DNA of 24,964 nt from an uncultured Gemmatimonadota bacterium (lineage in GTDB: Bacteria > Gemmatimonadota > Gemmatimonadetes > Gemmatimonadales > GWC2-71-9), in NCBI GenBank assembly GCA_937961295.1, contig CALGOK010000003.1, forward strand, positions 1 through 24,964, written 5' to 3'. A program made the translations under genes and the position numbers. The notes beneath the pieces were generated by a model, which had not been told where the DNA came from, did not search any database, and saw nothing but the letters and a program-made list of their open reading frames with translations. Each line of letters starts with the position of its first letter. Position 1 is the first letter of the stretch. Below, piece after piece: positions 1 through 8,068 of this stretch.

Positions 1-1
1 G

Positions 2-847
2 CATCGCGACCGGCGCGACGAGGTGGCGCTCCCCGAGACCGGCGCGCCGAAGGTGGTGCGCCAGGCGCGCGCCGAGTTCGCCAAGTTCGCCGCGGTGTTC
101 GGCGGCTGCTTCATGATCAACGTCGCCACCGGCTTCGACTTCCCGTGGTCGCTGATCGTCGGCGGCGCGATGTCGTTCTCGTTCTTCCGCAAGTACGCCG
201 AGCTGTGGCAGGCCGGCTACTCGTGGCGCGACATCCTGCACCGCCCGGACGCTCCCGATGCGATCGGGTCGGGGACGACGCCGCGCCGGGGCAAGGGCGT
301 CCGCGCGGTCGGCGCGCCGCGCGCCGAGGACCTCGGCCGCCAGTACTCGCGGATGATGGAGGTCCACGCCGACCGCAGCGCGGTGATCTCGCTGTACCAG
401 AAGCTGGGCGAGGCCGACCGCGCCATGGTCCCCGACCTCGTCGAGACCGTGGAGAACCTCTACGCCAAGGCCAACGAGCTCGGCACTGCGCTGCACGCCA
501 TGGATTCGTCGCTGGCGCCGAACGAGCTGGCGCGGATCGACGAGCAGCTGGACACCCTGCGCGCCCGCGACGAGAGCGACGAGCGCAACCGGCAGATCTC
601 GCTCCTGGAACGGCAGCGCAAGTCGTGCGTCGACCTCGCCGAGAAGCGCGCGATGATGGCGGAACGCTTCGTGAGCTGCGCGCTGGCGATCCAGAACCTG
701 CGCTTCGAGGTGCTGCGGCTGCGCGAGAAGGGGATCGGCGCGGTGGGCAGCGAGCTCACCCAGGCCACCCAGCAGGCGCGGGCGCTGTCGCGCGACATCG
801 ACCATGCCATCGGCGCGGCGGCGGAGCTGCGGGAGAGCATGAGCTAG
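2..847 (+). CDS. Hypothetical membrane-anchored coiled-coil protein (5' end missing)
   Basis: The reading frame is open to the left window edge, so the true start probably lies upstream; a GTG at position 23 is the first internal candidate. After a short charged stretch there are two closely spaced hydrophobic segments (about residues 20-37 and 40-56 counted from the GTG), resembling the small 2TM-type membrane domain. A basic, Pro/Gly-rich linker follows. The remaining roughly 170 residues are charged, Ala/Leu/Glu/Arg-rich and look like long helices or coiled coil (around residues 100-270), with no catalytic motif. It could be the tail of a larger protein whose N-terminal domain is off the window. 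It converges on the E1 gene, separated by an inverted-repeat element that holds a hairpin terminator. Function unknown; the coding call is firm because the frame is long and in keeping with the local GC3 pattern. Confidence 0.75.
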   Translation, partial: HRDRRDEVALPETGAPKVVRQARAEFAKFAAVFGGCFMINVATGFDFPWSLIVGGAMSFSFFRKYAELWQAGYSWRDILHRPDAPDAIGSGTTPRRGKGVRAVGAPRAEDLGRQYSRMMEVHADRSAVISLYQKLGEADRAMVPDLVETVENLYAKANELGTALHAMDSSLAPNELARIDEQLDTLRARDESDERNRQISLLERQRKSCVDLAEKRAMMAERFVSCALAIQNLRFEVLRLREKGIGAVGSELTQATQQARALSRDIDHAIGAAAELRESMS

Positions 848-850
848 GGG

Positions 851-960
851 CGACGACGCGAGGGGCGAAGGGCGAAGGGCGTACAGCACAAAGGCCGGGA
901 TTCCTGCATGGAACCCGGCCTCGGTGTTTCGCCCCTCGCTCCTCGCCCCTCGCGCTGTCG
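851..960. repeat. Heptamer-arm inverted repeat element, copy 1
   Basis: Two arms of 31 nt (851-881 and 930-960) are inverted copies of each other at about 26 of 31 positions. Each arm is a purine-rich series with a 7-nt period (units like GCGAGGG, GCGAAGG). The right arm, read on the minus strand, starts CGACAGCGCGAGGGGCG and directly abuts the E1 stop codon. The 48-nt spacer holds a separate hairpin terminator. The element lies between two convergent genes. Confidence 0.8.
892..921. terminator. Hairpin terminator between convergent genes
   Basis: The left stem AGGCCGGGATTCC (892-904) pairs with GGAACCCGGCCT (910-921) around a 5-nt TGCAT loop, with one bulged A. A short T-containing tail (GGTGTTT) follows on the plus strand and an AAA-containing tail on the other side. 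This suits a bidirectional intrinsic terminator serving the plus-strand gene ending at 847 and the minus-strand E1 gene ending at 961. Confidence 0.7.
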
Positions 961-3078
961 CTAGAACTGCAGCACTTCCTCCATCGCCGCCCGCAGGCTC
1001 GCCACCTGCGGCAGGATCACATCCTCGAGCTCCGGCGCGTAGGCCACGAAGGTGTCGGTGCTCGCCACCCGGCGCACCGGGGCGTCGAGCCAGGCGAAGT
1101 GGTCGTCGGCGATCCGCGCCGCGATCTCGGAACCGTAGCCCCACGACAGCGAATCCTCGTAGGCCACGATCACCCGGCTGGTCTTGCGCACCGAGTCGCC
1201 GATCAGCTCCCAGTCCACCGGGTTGAGCGAGCGCAGGTCGATCACCTCGACCCGCTGGCCGGTCGCCTCCTCGAGGTCCTTCGCCGCCTGGACCGCGCGC
1301 TGCACCACGGCGCCATACGTGATCAGCGTGGCGTCGGTGCCCTCGCGCACCACCCTGGCCTTGCCGAACGGCACCATGAAGTTGGGGCCCGGGTAGGCAC
1401 CCTTGTTGTAGGTCTGGCGATAGAGGTGCTTGTGCTCGAGGAACAGCACCGGGTCCTCGCAGCGGATCGCGGTGCGGAGCAGGCCGTTGGCGTCGAGCGC
1501 GTTCGATGGGCACACCACCCGGAGCCCCGGCACGCCGGTGAAGATCGCGGCCCCGGTCTGCGAGTGGTACACCGCGCCGCCCTTGAGGTAGCCGCCGTAG
1601 GTGGTCCGCACCACCACCGGCGAGGCGAAGGCGTTGTTCGACCGCCAGCGCATCAGCGCCAGCTCGTCGCGAAGCTGCATGTACGCCGGCCAGATGTAGT
1701 CGAAGAACTGGATCTCGACCACCGGCTTGAGCCCGCGCGTGGCGAGCCCGATCGCGCGGCCCACGATGTTGGCCTCGGCCAGCGGCGAGTTGTAGACCCG
1801 GGTGCCGCCGAACTGCTTCTGCAGCCCCCAGGTCACCTTGAACACGCCGCCCTTCCCCTTGACGCTCTCGAGGTGCTCCTCGCGGGAGCAGTCGGCGACG
1901 TCCTCGCCGAACACCACGATGCGCGGGTCGCGCGCCATCTCGTCCTTGAGGCAGGCGTTGAGCAGGTCGACCATGGTGGTCGGGTCGCCGCTCGTCTGCG
2001 GGTCGTCCTCGGTGTCGAACTGCTCGGCCGTGGGATCGACGTCCGGCGAGTAGACGAACTGGTGGATCGTCTCGGGACCCGGCTGCGGCGCGGCGAGCGC
2101 CACGTCGGTGGCGACGGCGACCTCCTCGTCCGCGGTGTTGCGGATCAGCTCCAGCTCGGCCTCGGTGGCGATCCCCTGGTCGACCAGGTACTTCGGGAAG
2201 GTCACCAGCGGATCGCGCGCCGCGTCCGCGTCACGCTCGTCCGTCGGCCGGTAGTGCACCTCGTCGTCCGAGAGCGAGTGCGAGTACGGCCGGATCACCC
2301 TGGCGTGGACCAGCGCGGGACCCTTGCGCTGCCGCGCGTGGTCGTGCGCCCGCTGCATCGCCTCGTGCGAGGCGATCGGGTCGCAGCCGTCCACCTCGAT
2401 GATCAGCAGGTTCGGGAACGACGCCACCAGCTTGCTGATCGAGCCGCCGGCGGTGTTCACCTCCACCGGCACCGAGATGGCGTAGCCGTTGTCCTCGATC
2501 AGGAACACCACCGGCAGCTTGAGGTTGCAGGCGGAGTTCATCGCCTCCCAGAACTCGCCCTCGCTGGTGGTGCCGTCGCCCGAGGTGCAGAGCACCACCT
2601 CGTCGTCGCGCACCAGGCCGGCCAGCTCGTCGTGCCCGCGCACCCGCATCCCCGCCTCCGCGGCACCCACCGCCTGCAGGAACTGGGTCCCGGTGGGCGA
2701 CGAGGTGGAGACGATGTTGAGGTCCTTGTGCCCCCAGTGCGACGGCATCTGCCGGCCACCGGAGTTGGGATCGTCGGCCGCCGCCACCGCCGAGAGCAGC
2801 TGCTCGGTGGCGGTCATCCCCAGGCCGAGGCAGAGGGCGCGGTCGCGATAGTAGAGGTAGAACCAGTCGTGCCCGGGGCGGAACACCCTGGCGGCGGCCG
2901 CCAGGACCGCCTCGTGGCCGGCGCCGGAGATCTGGAAGAAGATCTTGTTCTGCCGCTTGAGCTGGATCTCCTTGTCGTCGATCCGGCGCGACAGGTACAT
3001 CACGCGGTAGAGGTCGAGCAGCTCCGACTTGTCCAGCCGGGACGCCGCCTTGGAGCGGGTCGAGGTGCGGGTAGCCAT
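961..3078 (-). CDS. Fused alpha-beta E1 component of a 2-oxoacid dehydrogenase
   Basis: 705 aa, thiamine-diphosphate-dependent E1 that decarboxylates a 2-oxoacid and passes the acyl group to the lipoyl E2 of a cytosolic complex. The alpha half (about residues 15-340) carries the ThDP/Mg motif, GDG at 167-169 through the downstream DNGYA (N197). After a linker rich in Asp/Pro/Thr, the beta half (about 375-705) begins with a typical VDLLNACLKDEMARDP stretch and contains VVFGEDVAD and the PLAEANIVGRAIG region. Alpha and beta are usually separate genes of about 330-400 and 330 codons; the length here equals both joined. The closest functional class is the branched-chain/2-oxoisovalerate type, but pyruvate or acetoin cannot be excluded. 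No E2 or E3 gene is in the window. The ATG at 3078 has no obvious Shine-Dalgarno sequence. Confidence 0.93.
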   Translation of the reverse strand: MATRTSTRSKAASRLDKSELLDLYRVMYLSRRIDDKEIQLKRQNKIFFQISGAGHEAVLAAAARVFRPGHDWFYLYYRDRALCLGLGMTATEQLLSAVAAADDPNSGGRQMPSHWGHKDLNIVSTSSPTGTQFLQAVGAAEAGMRVRGHDELAGLVRDDEVVLCTSGDGTTSEGEFWEAMNSACNLKLPVVFLIEDNGYAISVPVEVNTAGGSISKLVASFPNLLIIEVDGCDPIASHEAMQRAHDHARQRKGPALVHARVIRPYSHSLSDDEVHYRPTDERDADAARDPLVTFPKYLVDQGIATEAELELIRNTADEEVAVATDVALAAPQPGPETIHQFVYSPDVDPTAEQFDTEDDPQTSGDPTTMVDLLNACLKDEMARDPRIVVFGEDVADCSREEHLESVKGKGGVFKVTWGLQKQFGGTRVYNSPLAEANIVGRAIGLATRGLKPVVEIQFFDYIWPAYMQLRDELALMRWRSNNAFASPVVVRTTYGGYLKGGAVYHSQTGAAIFTGVPGLRVVCPSNALDANGLLRTAIRCEDPVLFLEHKHLYRQTYNKGAYPGPNFMVPFGKARVVREGTDATLITYGAVVQRAVQAAKDLEEATGQRVEVIDLRSLNPVDWELIGDSVRKTSRVIVAYEDSLSWGYGSEIAARIADDHFAWLDAPVRRVASTDTFVAYAPELEDVILPQVASLRAAMEEVLQF

Positions 3079-3118
3079 GCCGGAAAAGATGGCCCCGGCG
3101 GCGGGGATGGGGAAGAGC

Positions 3119-3199
3119 TGTCACCCCGAGCGCAGCGAGGGGGCGGAACTCGCCCTGCAAGCTCCGCCCCCTCGCTCGCTGCGCTCGCTCGGGGTGACA
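3119..3199. repeat. TGTCACCCCGAGCG inverted repeat (dispersed intergenic type)
   Basis: The left arm 3119-3147 starts TGTCACCCCGAGCGCAGCGA. The right arm 3163-3199 is its inverse complement with two extra GAGC tetramers, separated by a 15-nt loop. The same kind of sequence (relatives of GTCATCCTGAGCGCAGCGA) is familiar from intergenic regions of many soil bacteria, where it gives spurious peptides containing HPERSEG. It lies between the amidohydrolase stop and the E1 start, both on the minus strand, so it would form a stem in that transcript. Confidence 0.8.
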
Positions 3200-3221
3200 A
3201 TGCTCCGTCGTTCCCTCCTCC

Positions 3222-4871
3222 TTACTGCCGGTGCACCACCCTCCCGCCCACGATCGTCGCCTGCACGCCCCCCGCCGGGATCTCGGCAGGCGGCACCGTG
3301 CGCAGGTCGCGATCGAGCACCACCACGTCGGCCAGCATCCCCGCGCGCAGCACGCCGCGGCGCGCCTCGCCGAACGTGGCGAAGGCATTGGCGGCGGTGT
3401 ACGCGCGCAGCGCCTCCTCAAGCGTCACTCGTTGCTCGGGATACCAACCGTCCGGATTCGCCCCGTCGATCGTCTGTCGCGCCACCGCCGCCCAGATCCC
3501 CAGCAGCGGGTCGATCGGCGCCACCGGCGCGTCCGACCCGAACACCAGCGTCCCGCCGGCGTCGAGGATCGAGCGGAAGGCGTACGTCCCGCGGAGCTGC
3601 GGTTCGCGGATCCGCTTCGCCGCCCACCGGCCGTCGTCGGCCGCGTGGTACGGCTGCATCGAGGCGAGCACGCTCGAGATCGCCATCTTCTCGATCTCCC
3701 GCGCGCGCAGGTGCTGCGCGTGCTCGATGCGGAACCGGCGATCGCGGGCACCGTGCGCGTCGGCCACCGAATCGAACACGTCCATCAGCAGCGCGTTGGC
3801 GCGGTCGCCGATGGCGTGCACCACCACCTGCAACCCGGCAGAGTCCGCGGCGCCGATCATCGCGCGCAGTTCCGGCTCCGGCGTCACCGCGAGCCCGATG
3901 CTGCCGGGTTCGTCGAGGTACGGGTCGAAGAAGAGCGCCGTGGTCGAGCCGAGCGACCCGTCGACGAAGCCCTTCACGCCGGCCAGGCGGACCCACTCGT
4001 CGCCGGGGCCGTTGGCCGCGAGCGACTCCGCCACCCACTGCCATTGGCCCAGCGGCGGATAGAACGACACCCGCAGCGTCTGCAGACCCGCCGACCGGAG
4101 CCGCCGCACCGACGCGATCTCGAGCCGCGACGCGGAGACCGCCGAGATCGCCGCGAGTCCTCGAGCATTGGCATGGCGCATCGCGGCGGCGATCGCCGAG
4201 TCGGCCTGCTCCGCCGACGGCTCGGGCACCACCGCCCACACCGGGTTCATCGCCTCGTCCTTGAGCACGCCCGTGAGCTCGCCGGTCGCGTCGCGCACGA
4301 TCGTTCCGCCGGGAACCTCGGCCATGCTGCGGTCGATCCCGGCCAGCTCGAGTGCCTTGCTGTTGGCCAGCGCCATGTGGCCGTCGAGCCGCGAGACGAA
4401 CACCGGGTTGTCGGGGGTCACCGAGTCGATCCACTGCCGGGTGGGGAGTTCACCTCCCCATGTCTCGTGATCCCAGTTCCCCTCGAGGATCCATTCTCCC
4501 GGCGCGAGCGTCCGGGCGTACTCGGCGATCCGCCGGACGAACTCGTCCGGGGTGGCGGCGTCGCGCAACTGGACCGAGGCGAGCCCGGCCCCGGTGCCGA
4601 GCAGGTGGACGTGCCCATCGGCGAAGGCGGGGAGGATCAGTCCGGAGGTGGTGACCACCTCGGTGCCCGGCCCGACCACGGCCGCCACCTCGGCCGAGTC
4701 GCCGACGGCGAGGATCGAGTCGCCGCGAATCGCCACGGCGTTCGCGACAGGGCGATCGGCGTCACCGGTCCAGACCGGGCCGAAGAGCGCCAGGTCGGCC
4801 GTGGGGGGTTCCGACGAGCAGGCGGCGAGGGCCGCCGCGAGGAGGGCGGCAGCTGCGATTCGTGGGCTCAT
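3222..4871 (-). CDS. Amidohydrolase family lipoprotein (YtcJ-like)
   Basis: 549 aa metal-dependent hydrolase of the amidohydrolase_3/YtcJ group, probably acting on an N-C bond; the substrate cannot be read from sequence. It begins with a lipoprotein signal peptide: hydrophobic Ala/Leu stretch, LAAC lipobox with Cys18, then SSEPP, so it should be lipid-anchored outside the inner membrane. The metal site HxH is H87/H89 in ADGHVHLLG; further ligand motifs are HAIGDRA, RIEHAQHL and FGSDAPVAPIDPL near residues 450-470, all in the usual order, and the length is typical. The start ATG at 4871 overlaps the stop of the 82-aa gene as ATGA, implying translational coupling. The E1 gene lies 143 bp downstream beyond an inverted repeat. 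Secreted lipidated members of this family are less common than cytosolic ones. Confidence 0.92.
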   Translation of the reverse strand: MSPRIAAAALLAAALAACSSEPPTADLALFGPVWTGDADRPVANAVAIRGDSILAVGDSAEVAAVVGPGTEVVTTSGLILPAFADGHVHLLGTGAGLASVQLRDAATPDEFVRRIAEYARTLAPGEWILEGNWDHETWGGELPTRQWIDSVTPDNPVFVSRLDGHMALANSKALELAGIDRSMAEVPGGTIVRDATGELTGVLKDEAMNPVWAVVPEPSAEQADSAIAAAMRHANARGLAAISAVSASRLEIASVRRLRSAGLQTLRVSFYPPLGQWQWVAESLAANGPGDEWVRLAGVKGFVDGSLGSTTALFFDPYLDEPGSIGLAVTPEPELRAMIGAADSAGLQVVVHAIGDRANALLMDVFDSVADAHGARDRRFRIEHAQHLRAREIEKMAISSVLASMQPYHAADDGRWAAKRIREPQLRGTYAFRSILDAGGTLVFGSDAPVAPIDPLLGIWAAVARQTIDGANPDGWYPEQRVTLEEALRAYTAANAFATFGEARRGVLRAGMLADVVVLDRDLRTVPPAEIPAGGVQATIVGGRVVHRQ

Positions 4872-5116
4872 CGGCGCCCCGCCAGCTTGCGCAGCGCCTC
4901 GAGCCGCTCCAGGGCGCTCCGGCCCGGGGCCGGGGCCGCCGGGGCGACGGCGAAGAGATCGCGGATGTCGAGCAGGATCTCCAGCATCAGTTGGTCTCGC
5001 ATGTAGGCGTTGTCGAGGTCCACCATGCGCGAATCCTGGCCGGCCTCGCGGGCCCGCTCATACGATTCGCGATAGATCTCATCGAGGTTATTGAGAATGC
5101 GGTCTCGTGATCGCAT
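4868..5116 (-). CDS. Small hypothetical protein, 82 aa
   Basis: 82 residues, charged and largely helical (Arg/Asp/Glu/Leu-rich), ending in Arg-Arg; no signal peptide, membrane segment or recognised domain. The middle is a leucine-rich amphipathic helix (MRDQLMLEILLDIRDLF) followed by an Ala/Pro linker and a second basic helix. The evidence that it is real is contextual: its TGA overlaps the ATG of the amidohydrolase in the same 4-nt style seen throughout the window, and it begins right at the divergent gap facing the pilin operon. It could be the first gene of a two-gene unit with the amidohydrolase. Function unknown. Confidence 0.7.
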   Translation of the reverse strand: MRSRDRILNNLDEIYRESYERAREAGQDSRMVDLDNAYMRDQLMLEILLDIRDLFAVAPAAPAPGRSALERLEALRKLAGRR

Positions 5117-5176
5117 TTTACGCCCCGCGAAATAGGGGTTGGGTGGTGGGCACGGATTTCGCTGGTCTCAGGGTGC

Positions 5177-5638
5177 ATGAATCTATCGCGCCTTGCCCGT
5201 ATTCGGGCCGGCTTCACCCTCGCCGAGCTGCTGGCGGTCATCGTGATCCTGGGGATCCTGGCCGCGCTGGCGTCGCCGAAGGTCTATCGGACGGTCACTC
5301 GCTCCAAGGTCAACCAGGCCGCGGGGGTGGTGGCGGCCGATCTCGAGCAGGCCGTCTCCCTCGCCGCCCGGCAGCGCAAGCCGGTCCAGCTGGCGCTCGA
5401 GTCGGCGGCAACCTACACGCTGCGCGACCGGGCCGCCTCGCCGGCCGACACCCTCCGTCTCCGCCGCACGCTGACCACCTCCGGCGACCAGGGGGTGCAG
5501 TCGATGACCTTCTCGCGGACGCCGGTGCAGATCTTCCCCAACGGGACCACCGACGGGGCGCTCACCATCACCGTGAGCGGTGCGGGCCAGACCCGCACCG
5601 TGACGATGTCCCCCGCGGGCCAGGTGAGGATCAACTGA
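5177..5638 (+). CDS. GspH/FimT-like type IV minor prepilin, cassette 1
   Basis: 153 aa. A short basic leader (12 residues, ending Ala-Gly) is followed by the type III signal FTLAELL with Glu at mature position 5, then about 20 hydrophobic residues (AVIVILGILAALASP): a substrate for the prepilin peptidase and N-methylase. The C-terminal domain is small and beta-rich with no cysteines, as in GspH/FimT/FimU pseudopilins. It is the first gene of a four-gene block and its close paralogue is at 8126-8602: both share TARDKAS/TRSKVNQ-like residues after the helix, a Leu-Glu helix, and a GVQSMTFS / GVETMTFS motif. The stop overlaps the next ATG by 1 nt (TGATG). It faces the 82-aa gene across a 60-bp gap that must hold its promoter, though I cannot identify one clearly. 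Confidence 0.9.
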   Translation: MNLSRLARIRAGFTLAELLAVIVILGILAALASPKVYRTVTRSKVNQAAGVVAADLEQAVSLAARQRKPVQLALESAATYTLRDRAASPADTLRLRRTLTTSGDQGVQSMTFSRTPVQIFPNGTTDGALTITVSGAGQTRTVTMSPAGQVRIN

Positions 5639-6039
5639 TGCGGCATCGTGGGCGTTCCGACCGTCGCGGCTTCACCCTGATCGAGCTGCTGATCGCGATC
5701 GTGATCCTCGGCACGATCGGCGTGGGGCTGGCGCGGATGATGATGATCACCTCGACGCGGGCGACCAACTCCGGCGCGGTCTCCTATCGCGCGGCGGCGC
5801 TCAACGCCGAGGTGTCGCGGGTGACGGCGCTGCCGGCAGGGTCGCTGACCGACGGCACCACCACGCGCACCGTGACCGCCCGGCCGTTCCCGCACACCGT
5901 CACCACCGCCGCTTCCACGGCGAGCGGGGTGCAGACGGTGACGATCACGATCACCCCGACCGGTACCCGTGCCATCCCGGCGCGTTCGCGGACCATCACG
6001 CGCGCCGCCGGGCTTGCCGCGACGAGTCCCTTCAAGTGA
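5638..6039 (+). CDS. PilV/GspI-like type IV minor prepilin, cassette 1
   Basis: 133 aa. The ATG at 5638 overlaps the preceding TGA. Leader of 11 residues rich in Arg/His ending in Gly, then FTLIELLIAIVILG with Glu5 and a hydrophobic helix. The C-terminal part is Thr/Val-rich beta structure. Its counterpart in cassette 2 is the gene at 8599-8991; they align over the VTALPAG / VNSIPAA stretch and the VQTVTITI / LQTVTVTV strand. Unlike that paralogue, this copy has no cysteine at all. It ends in a GTGA overlap with the PilW-like gene. The position between GspH-like and PilW-like genes matches PilV in the classical fimU-pilV-pilW-pilX order. Confidence 0.87.
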   Translation: MRHRGRSDRRGFTLIELLIAIVILGTIGVGLARMMMITSTRATNSGAVSYRAAALNAEVSRVTALPAGSLTDGTTTRTVTARPFPHTVTTAASTASGVQTVTITITPTGTRAIPARSRTITRAAGLAATSPFK

Positions 6040-6914
6040 CCACCACTCTCCGAACCCGGCACGGGGTCACGCTGGTCGAGCTGCTGATGGCGATGATTAT
6101 CGCCGCCGTCTTGGGCAGCGCGCTGATGTCGCTGATGATGTCAATGTCGCGATTCGAGGAGCGCGAGGAGGGGCTGCGCTCCGCGCGCCGCGCCGCGCGC
6201 AGCGCGATCAACACCCTGGTCTCCGAGATGCGGATGGTCGACCCCGAGTGGGGAGTCGAGTCGGCGAGCGCGACGTCGGTGACCGTGCGGGTGCCGTATG
6301 CGATGGGGTTGGTGTGCAGCAGCACGCTCGTGCTGCACACTGTGATGCTCTTTCCGGTGGACAGCGTGGCGCTGGCCCAGCCGGGCCTCTCCGGGTTCGC
6401 CTCGCGCGGTACCGGCGGGGCGATGGCGCCGTTCACGGCGGGCCTCACGCTGGCGTTCTCGGGGTCGATTCCCGTGGCGTGCACCAGCGCGGGGATCCAG
6501 TCGATCGCCGCGCCGGCGAGCGCGCCGAACGCGGGATCCCGCCCGGTCACGATCGCGGGCGTCGGCATGCCCATCCTCCCCCCTGGCACCCCGGTGATGC
6601 TCTATCGCCGGGTCCGCTACTACTTCGGCGCCTCGGCTACCGCCGGGATCACCGGCCGAACGGCCCTCTGGCGCCACTATCTCGACGCCGGCACCGGACC
6701 GACCGAGCTCGCGGGACCGTTCGATCCGGCCGCGGCATTCCGCTTCTACAGTCTCGGCGCGACCACGGCCCAGACCGCCGTACCGGCACTGGCCGACATC
6801 CGGGGCCTGGAATTCTACCTGCCGGGTGAGAGCGACCGCACGGCGCGCAAGCGAGGCGACTTCGAGCAGGCCGACTTGACCACCTCGGTGTTCTTCGTGA
6901 ACCGGAGGAACTGA
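6036..6914 (+). CDS. PilW/GspJ-like type IV minor prepilin, cassette 1
   Basis: 292 aa, GTG start overlapping the previous stop (GTGA). Leader of 10 residues ending in Gly, then VTLVELLMAMIIAAVLG with Glu5. The helix is followed by an Arg/Ala-rich amphipathic stretch (RSARRAARSAINTL) and SEMRMVDP, which recurs almost unchanged as SELRMVDP in the paralogue at 8991-9830. The large C-terminal beta domain has two cysteines, C94 and C149; the paralogue has C91 and C146, the same 55-residue spacing, so a conserved disulfide is likely. It ends with LTTSVFFVNR, again mirrored by FLTSVFFQNR. Probable role: priming or tip subunit of a type IV pilus or pseudopilus. Confidence 0.9.
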   Translation: MTTTLRTRHGVTLVELLMAMIIAAVLGSALMSLMMSMSRFEEREEGLRSARRAARSAINTLVSEMRMVDPEWGVESASATSVTVRVPYAMGLVCSSTLVLHTVMLFPVDSVALAQPGLSGFASRGTGGAMAPFTAGLTLAFSGSIPVACTSAGIQSIAAPASAPNAGSRPVTIAGVGMPILPPGTPVMLYRRVRYYFGASATAGITGRTALWRHYLDAGTGPTELAGPFDPAAAFRFYSLGATTAQTAVPALADIRGLEFYLPGESDRTARKRGDFEQADLTTSVFFVNRRN

Positions 6915-8041
6915 TGCCATTCCCGATGCCCACCCGGACGGGCGACCGTCGCGGCGTGGCCCTGCTCACCACCATGCTGCTGGTGATGTTGCTGCTCGTA
7001 GCGGTGACCGCCGCGTTCACGCGTAGCAGCAGCGAGTTCCGTACCGCGACCGACCAGACCGCGGTGGTGGACGCCTTCGCGCTGGCCCAGAGCGGCCTGG
7101 ACAGCTACCTGGCCGGCCAGCCCTCGATGCCGACTACGCTGCCGGACTCGCAGGTGTTCCCCCTCCCCGGCGGTCGGGCAGTGGTGACGCTTCGCGCCGC
7201 CAGGATCAGCGGATCGGACAGCACGTTCGTGCTGATCTCCCGCGGCGAGAACACCACCACCAATCGCTACAACCGGACCGCGACCCGGGCGACGAGAACC
7301 GTGGCCCAGCTGCTGCGCCGCTCGTCCGGGTCGCTCAGCATTCCGGCAGGGTTCACTGCCCTCTCGGGGTTCGACAAGAACGGCAACTCCGGATCGCTCA
7401 GCGGCGTGGATCACTGCACCACTGGTGCGGCCCCGCTACCCAGCATCCCCGGCGTGGCCGTCCCGCAGATCTCGACGCTGAATCCGCTGCCGATGTATAC
7501 CGGCCACACCGGCCCGATCAACGGCAATCCCGACAACGTGCCGGTGACGATCGGAACCCCCGGCCCGAGTGGCACGGCCCGGAACGCGATTCCGGTCGAC
7601 TGGCAGGGGGTCGTGAGCCAGACGGCCATCGTGCCGCACTACTACCGCTCATCGACGGGGACCTGGACCCCGAGCAGCCCCCCGACGAGTGGCTCGGCCT
7701 ATCCCATCGTCTTCATCGACGGGGACTACACGGGCAAGTTTCCCGGCAATGAGCAGGGGATCCTGATCGTCACCGGGAACATCACCCTCAACGGAAACAC
7801 CGACTGGAACGGCATCCTGCTGGTCGGCGGGACGCTCACCTCCAACGGCAACAATACGGTTTACGGCGCGATCCTGACGGGACTCAACATCATGCTCGGG
7901 CAGGCCGTCCCGGTGCAGGCGGTGGGGAACGGGACCAAGATCTACCAGTACGACTCGTGCGAGATCACAAATGCCCTGGCGCCATTCTCGGGTTGGCAGC
8001 GGCTCGGCAACGCCTGGGTGGACAGCTGGCCGTCGTACTGA
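6914..8041 (+). CDS. PilX-like pilus assembly protein, cassette 1
   Basis: 375 aa; the ATG overlaps the preceding TGA (TGATG). The N-terminus (GDRRGVALLTTMLLVMLLLV) is the PilX_N type: basic leader then a hydrophobic helix, but without the canonical FTLxE. After a Ser/Thr-rich middle there is an array of short beta strands near residues 275-330 with repeated Gly/Asn turns (GILIVTGNITLNGNTDWNG, ILLVGGTLTSNGNNTVYG), suggesting a small beta-helix. Two cysteines (C168, C349) are matched by C172 and C349 in the paralogue, which has the same length of 375 aa. The C-terminus GWQRLGNAWVDSWP aligns with GWRRLQNTWSDNWP of the paralogue. Last gene of cassette 1. Confidence 0.87.
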   Translation: MPFPMPTRTGDRRGVALLTTMLLVMLLLVAVTAAFTRSSSEFRTATDQTAVVDAFALAQSGLDSYLAGQPSMPTTLPDSQVFPLPGGRAVVTLRAARISGSDSTFVLISRGENTTTNRYNRTATRATRTVAQLLRRSSGSLSIPAGFTALSGFDKNGNSGSLSGVDHCTTGAAPLPSIPGVAVPQISTLNPLPMYTGHTGPINGNPDNVPVTIGTPGPSGTARNAIPVDWQGVVSQTAIVPHYYRSSTGTWTPSSPPTSGSAYPIVFIDGDYTGKFPGNEQGILIVTGNITLNGNTDWNGILLVGGTLTSNGNNTVYGAILTGLNIMLGQAVPVQAVGNGTKIYQYDSCEITNALAPFSGWQRLGNAWVDSWPSY

Positions 8042-8059
8042 TGTGGCGCTGACGCCACA
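8042..8059 (+). terminator. Hairpin after cassette 1
   Basis: TGTGGCG (8042-8048) and CGCCACA (8053-8059) form a perfect 7-bp stem with a CTGA tetraloop, starting one base after the stop of the PilX-like gene. There is no T tract, so termination would need Rho or be partial; it may instead stabilise the 3' end of the first transcript. Confidence 0.4.
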
Positions 8060-8068
8060 GGCTTCCAG

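Noticed and set aside
145..4062. Very long open plus-strand frame (about 1300 codons)
   Set aside because: It runs antisense to the clear E1 and amidohydrolase genes and is Arg/His/Pro-rich without motifs: a product of high GC3 leaving few stops.
5091..5119. Promoter TTGAGA with a T-rich -10 for pilin cassette 1
   Set aside because: The -10 match is poor and it overlaps the start of the divergent 82-aa gene; not strong enough to list.
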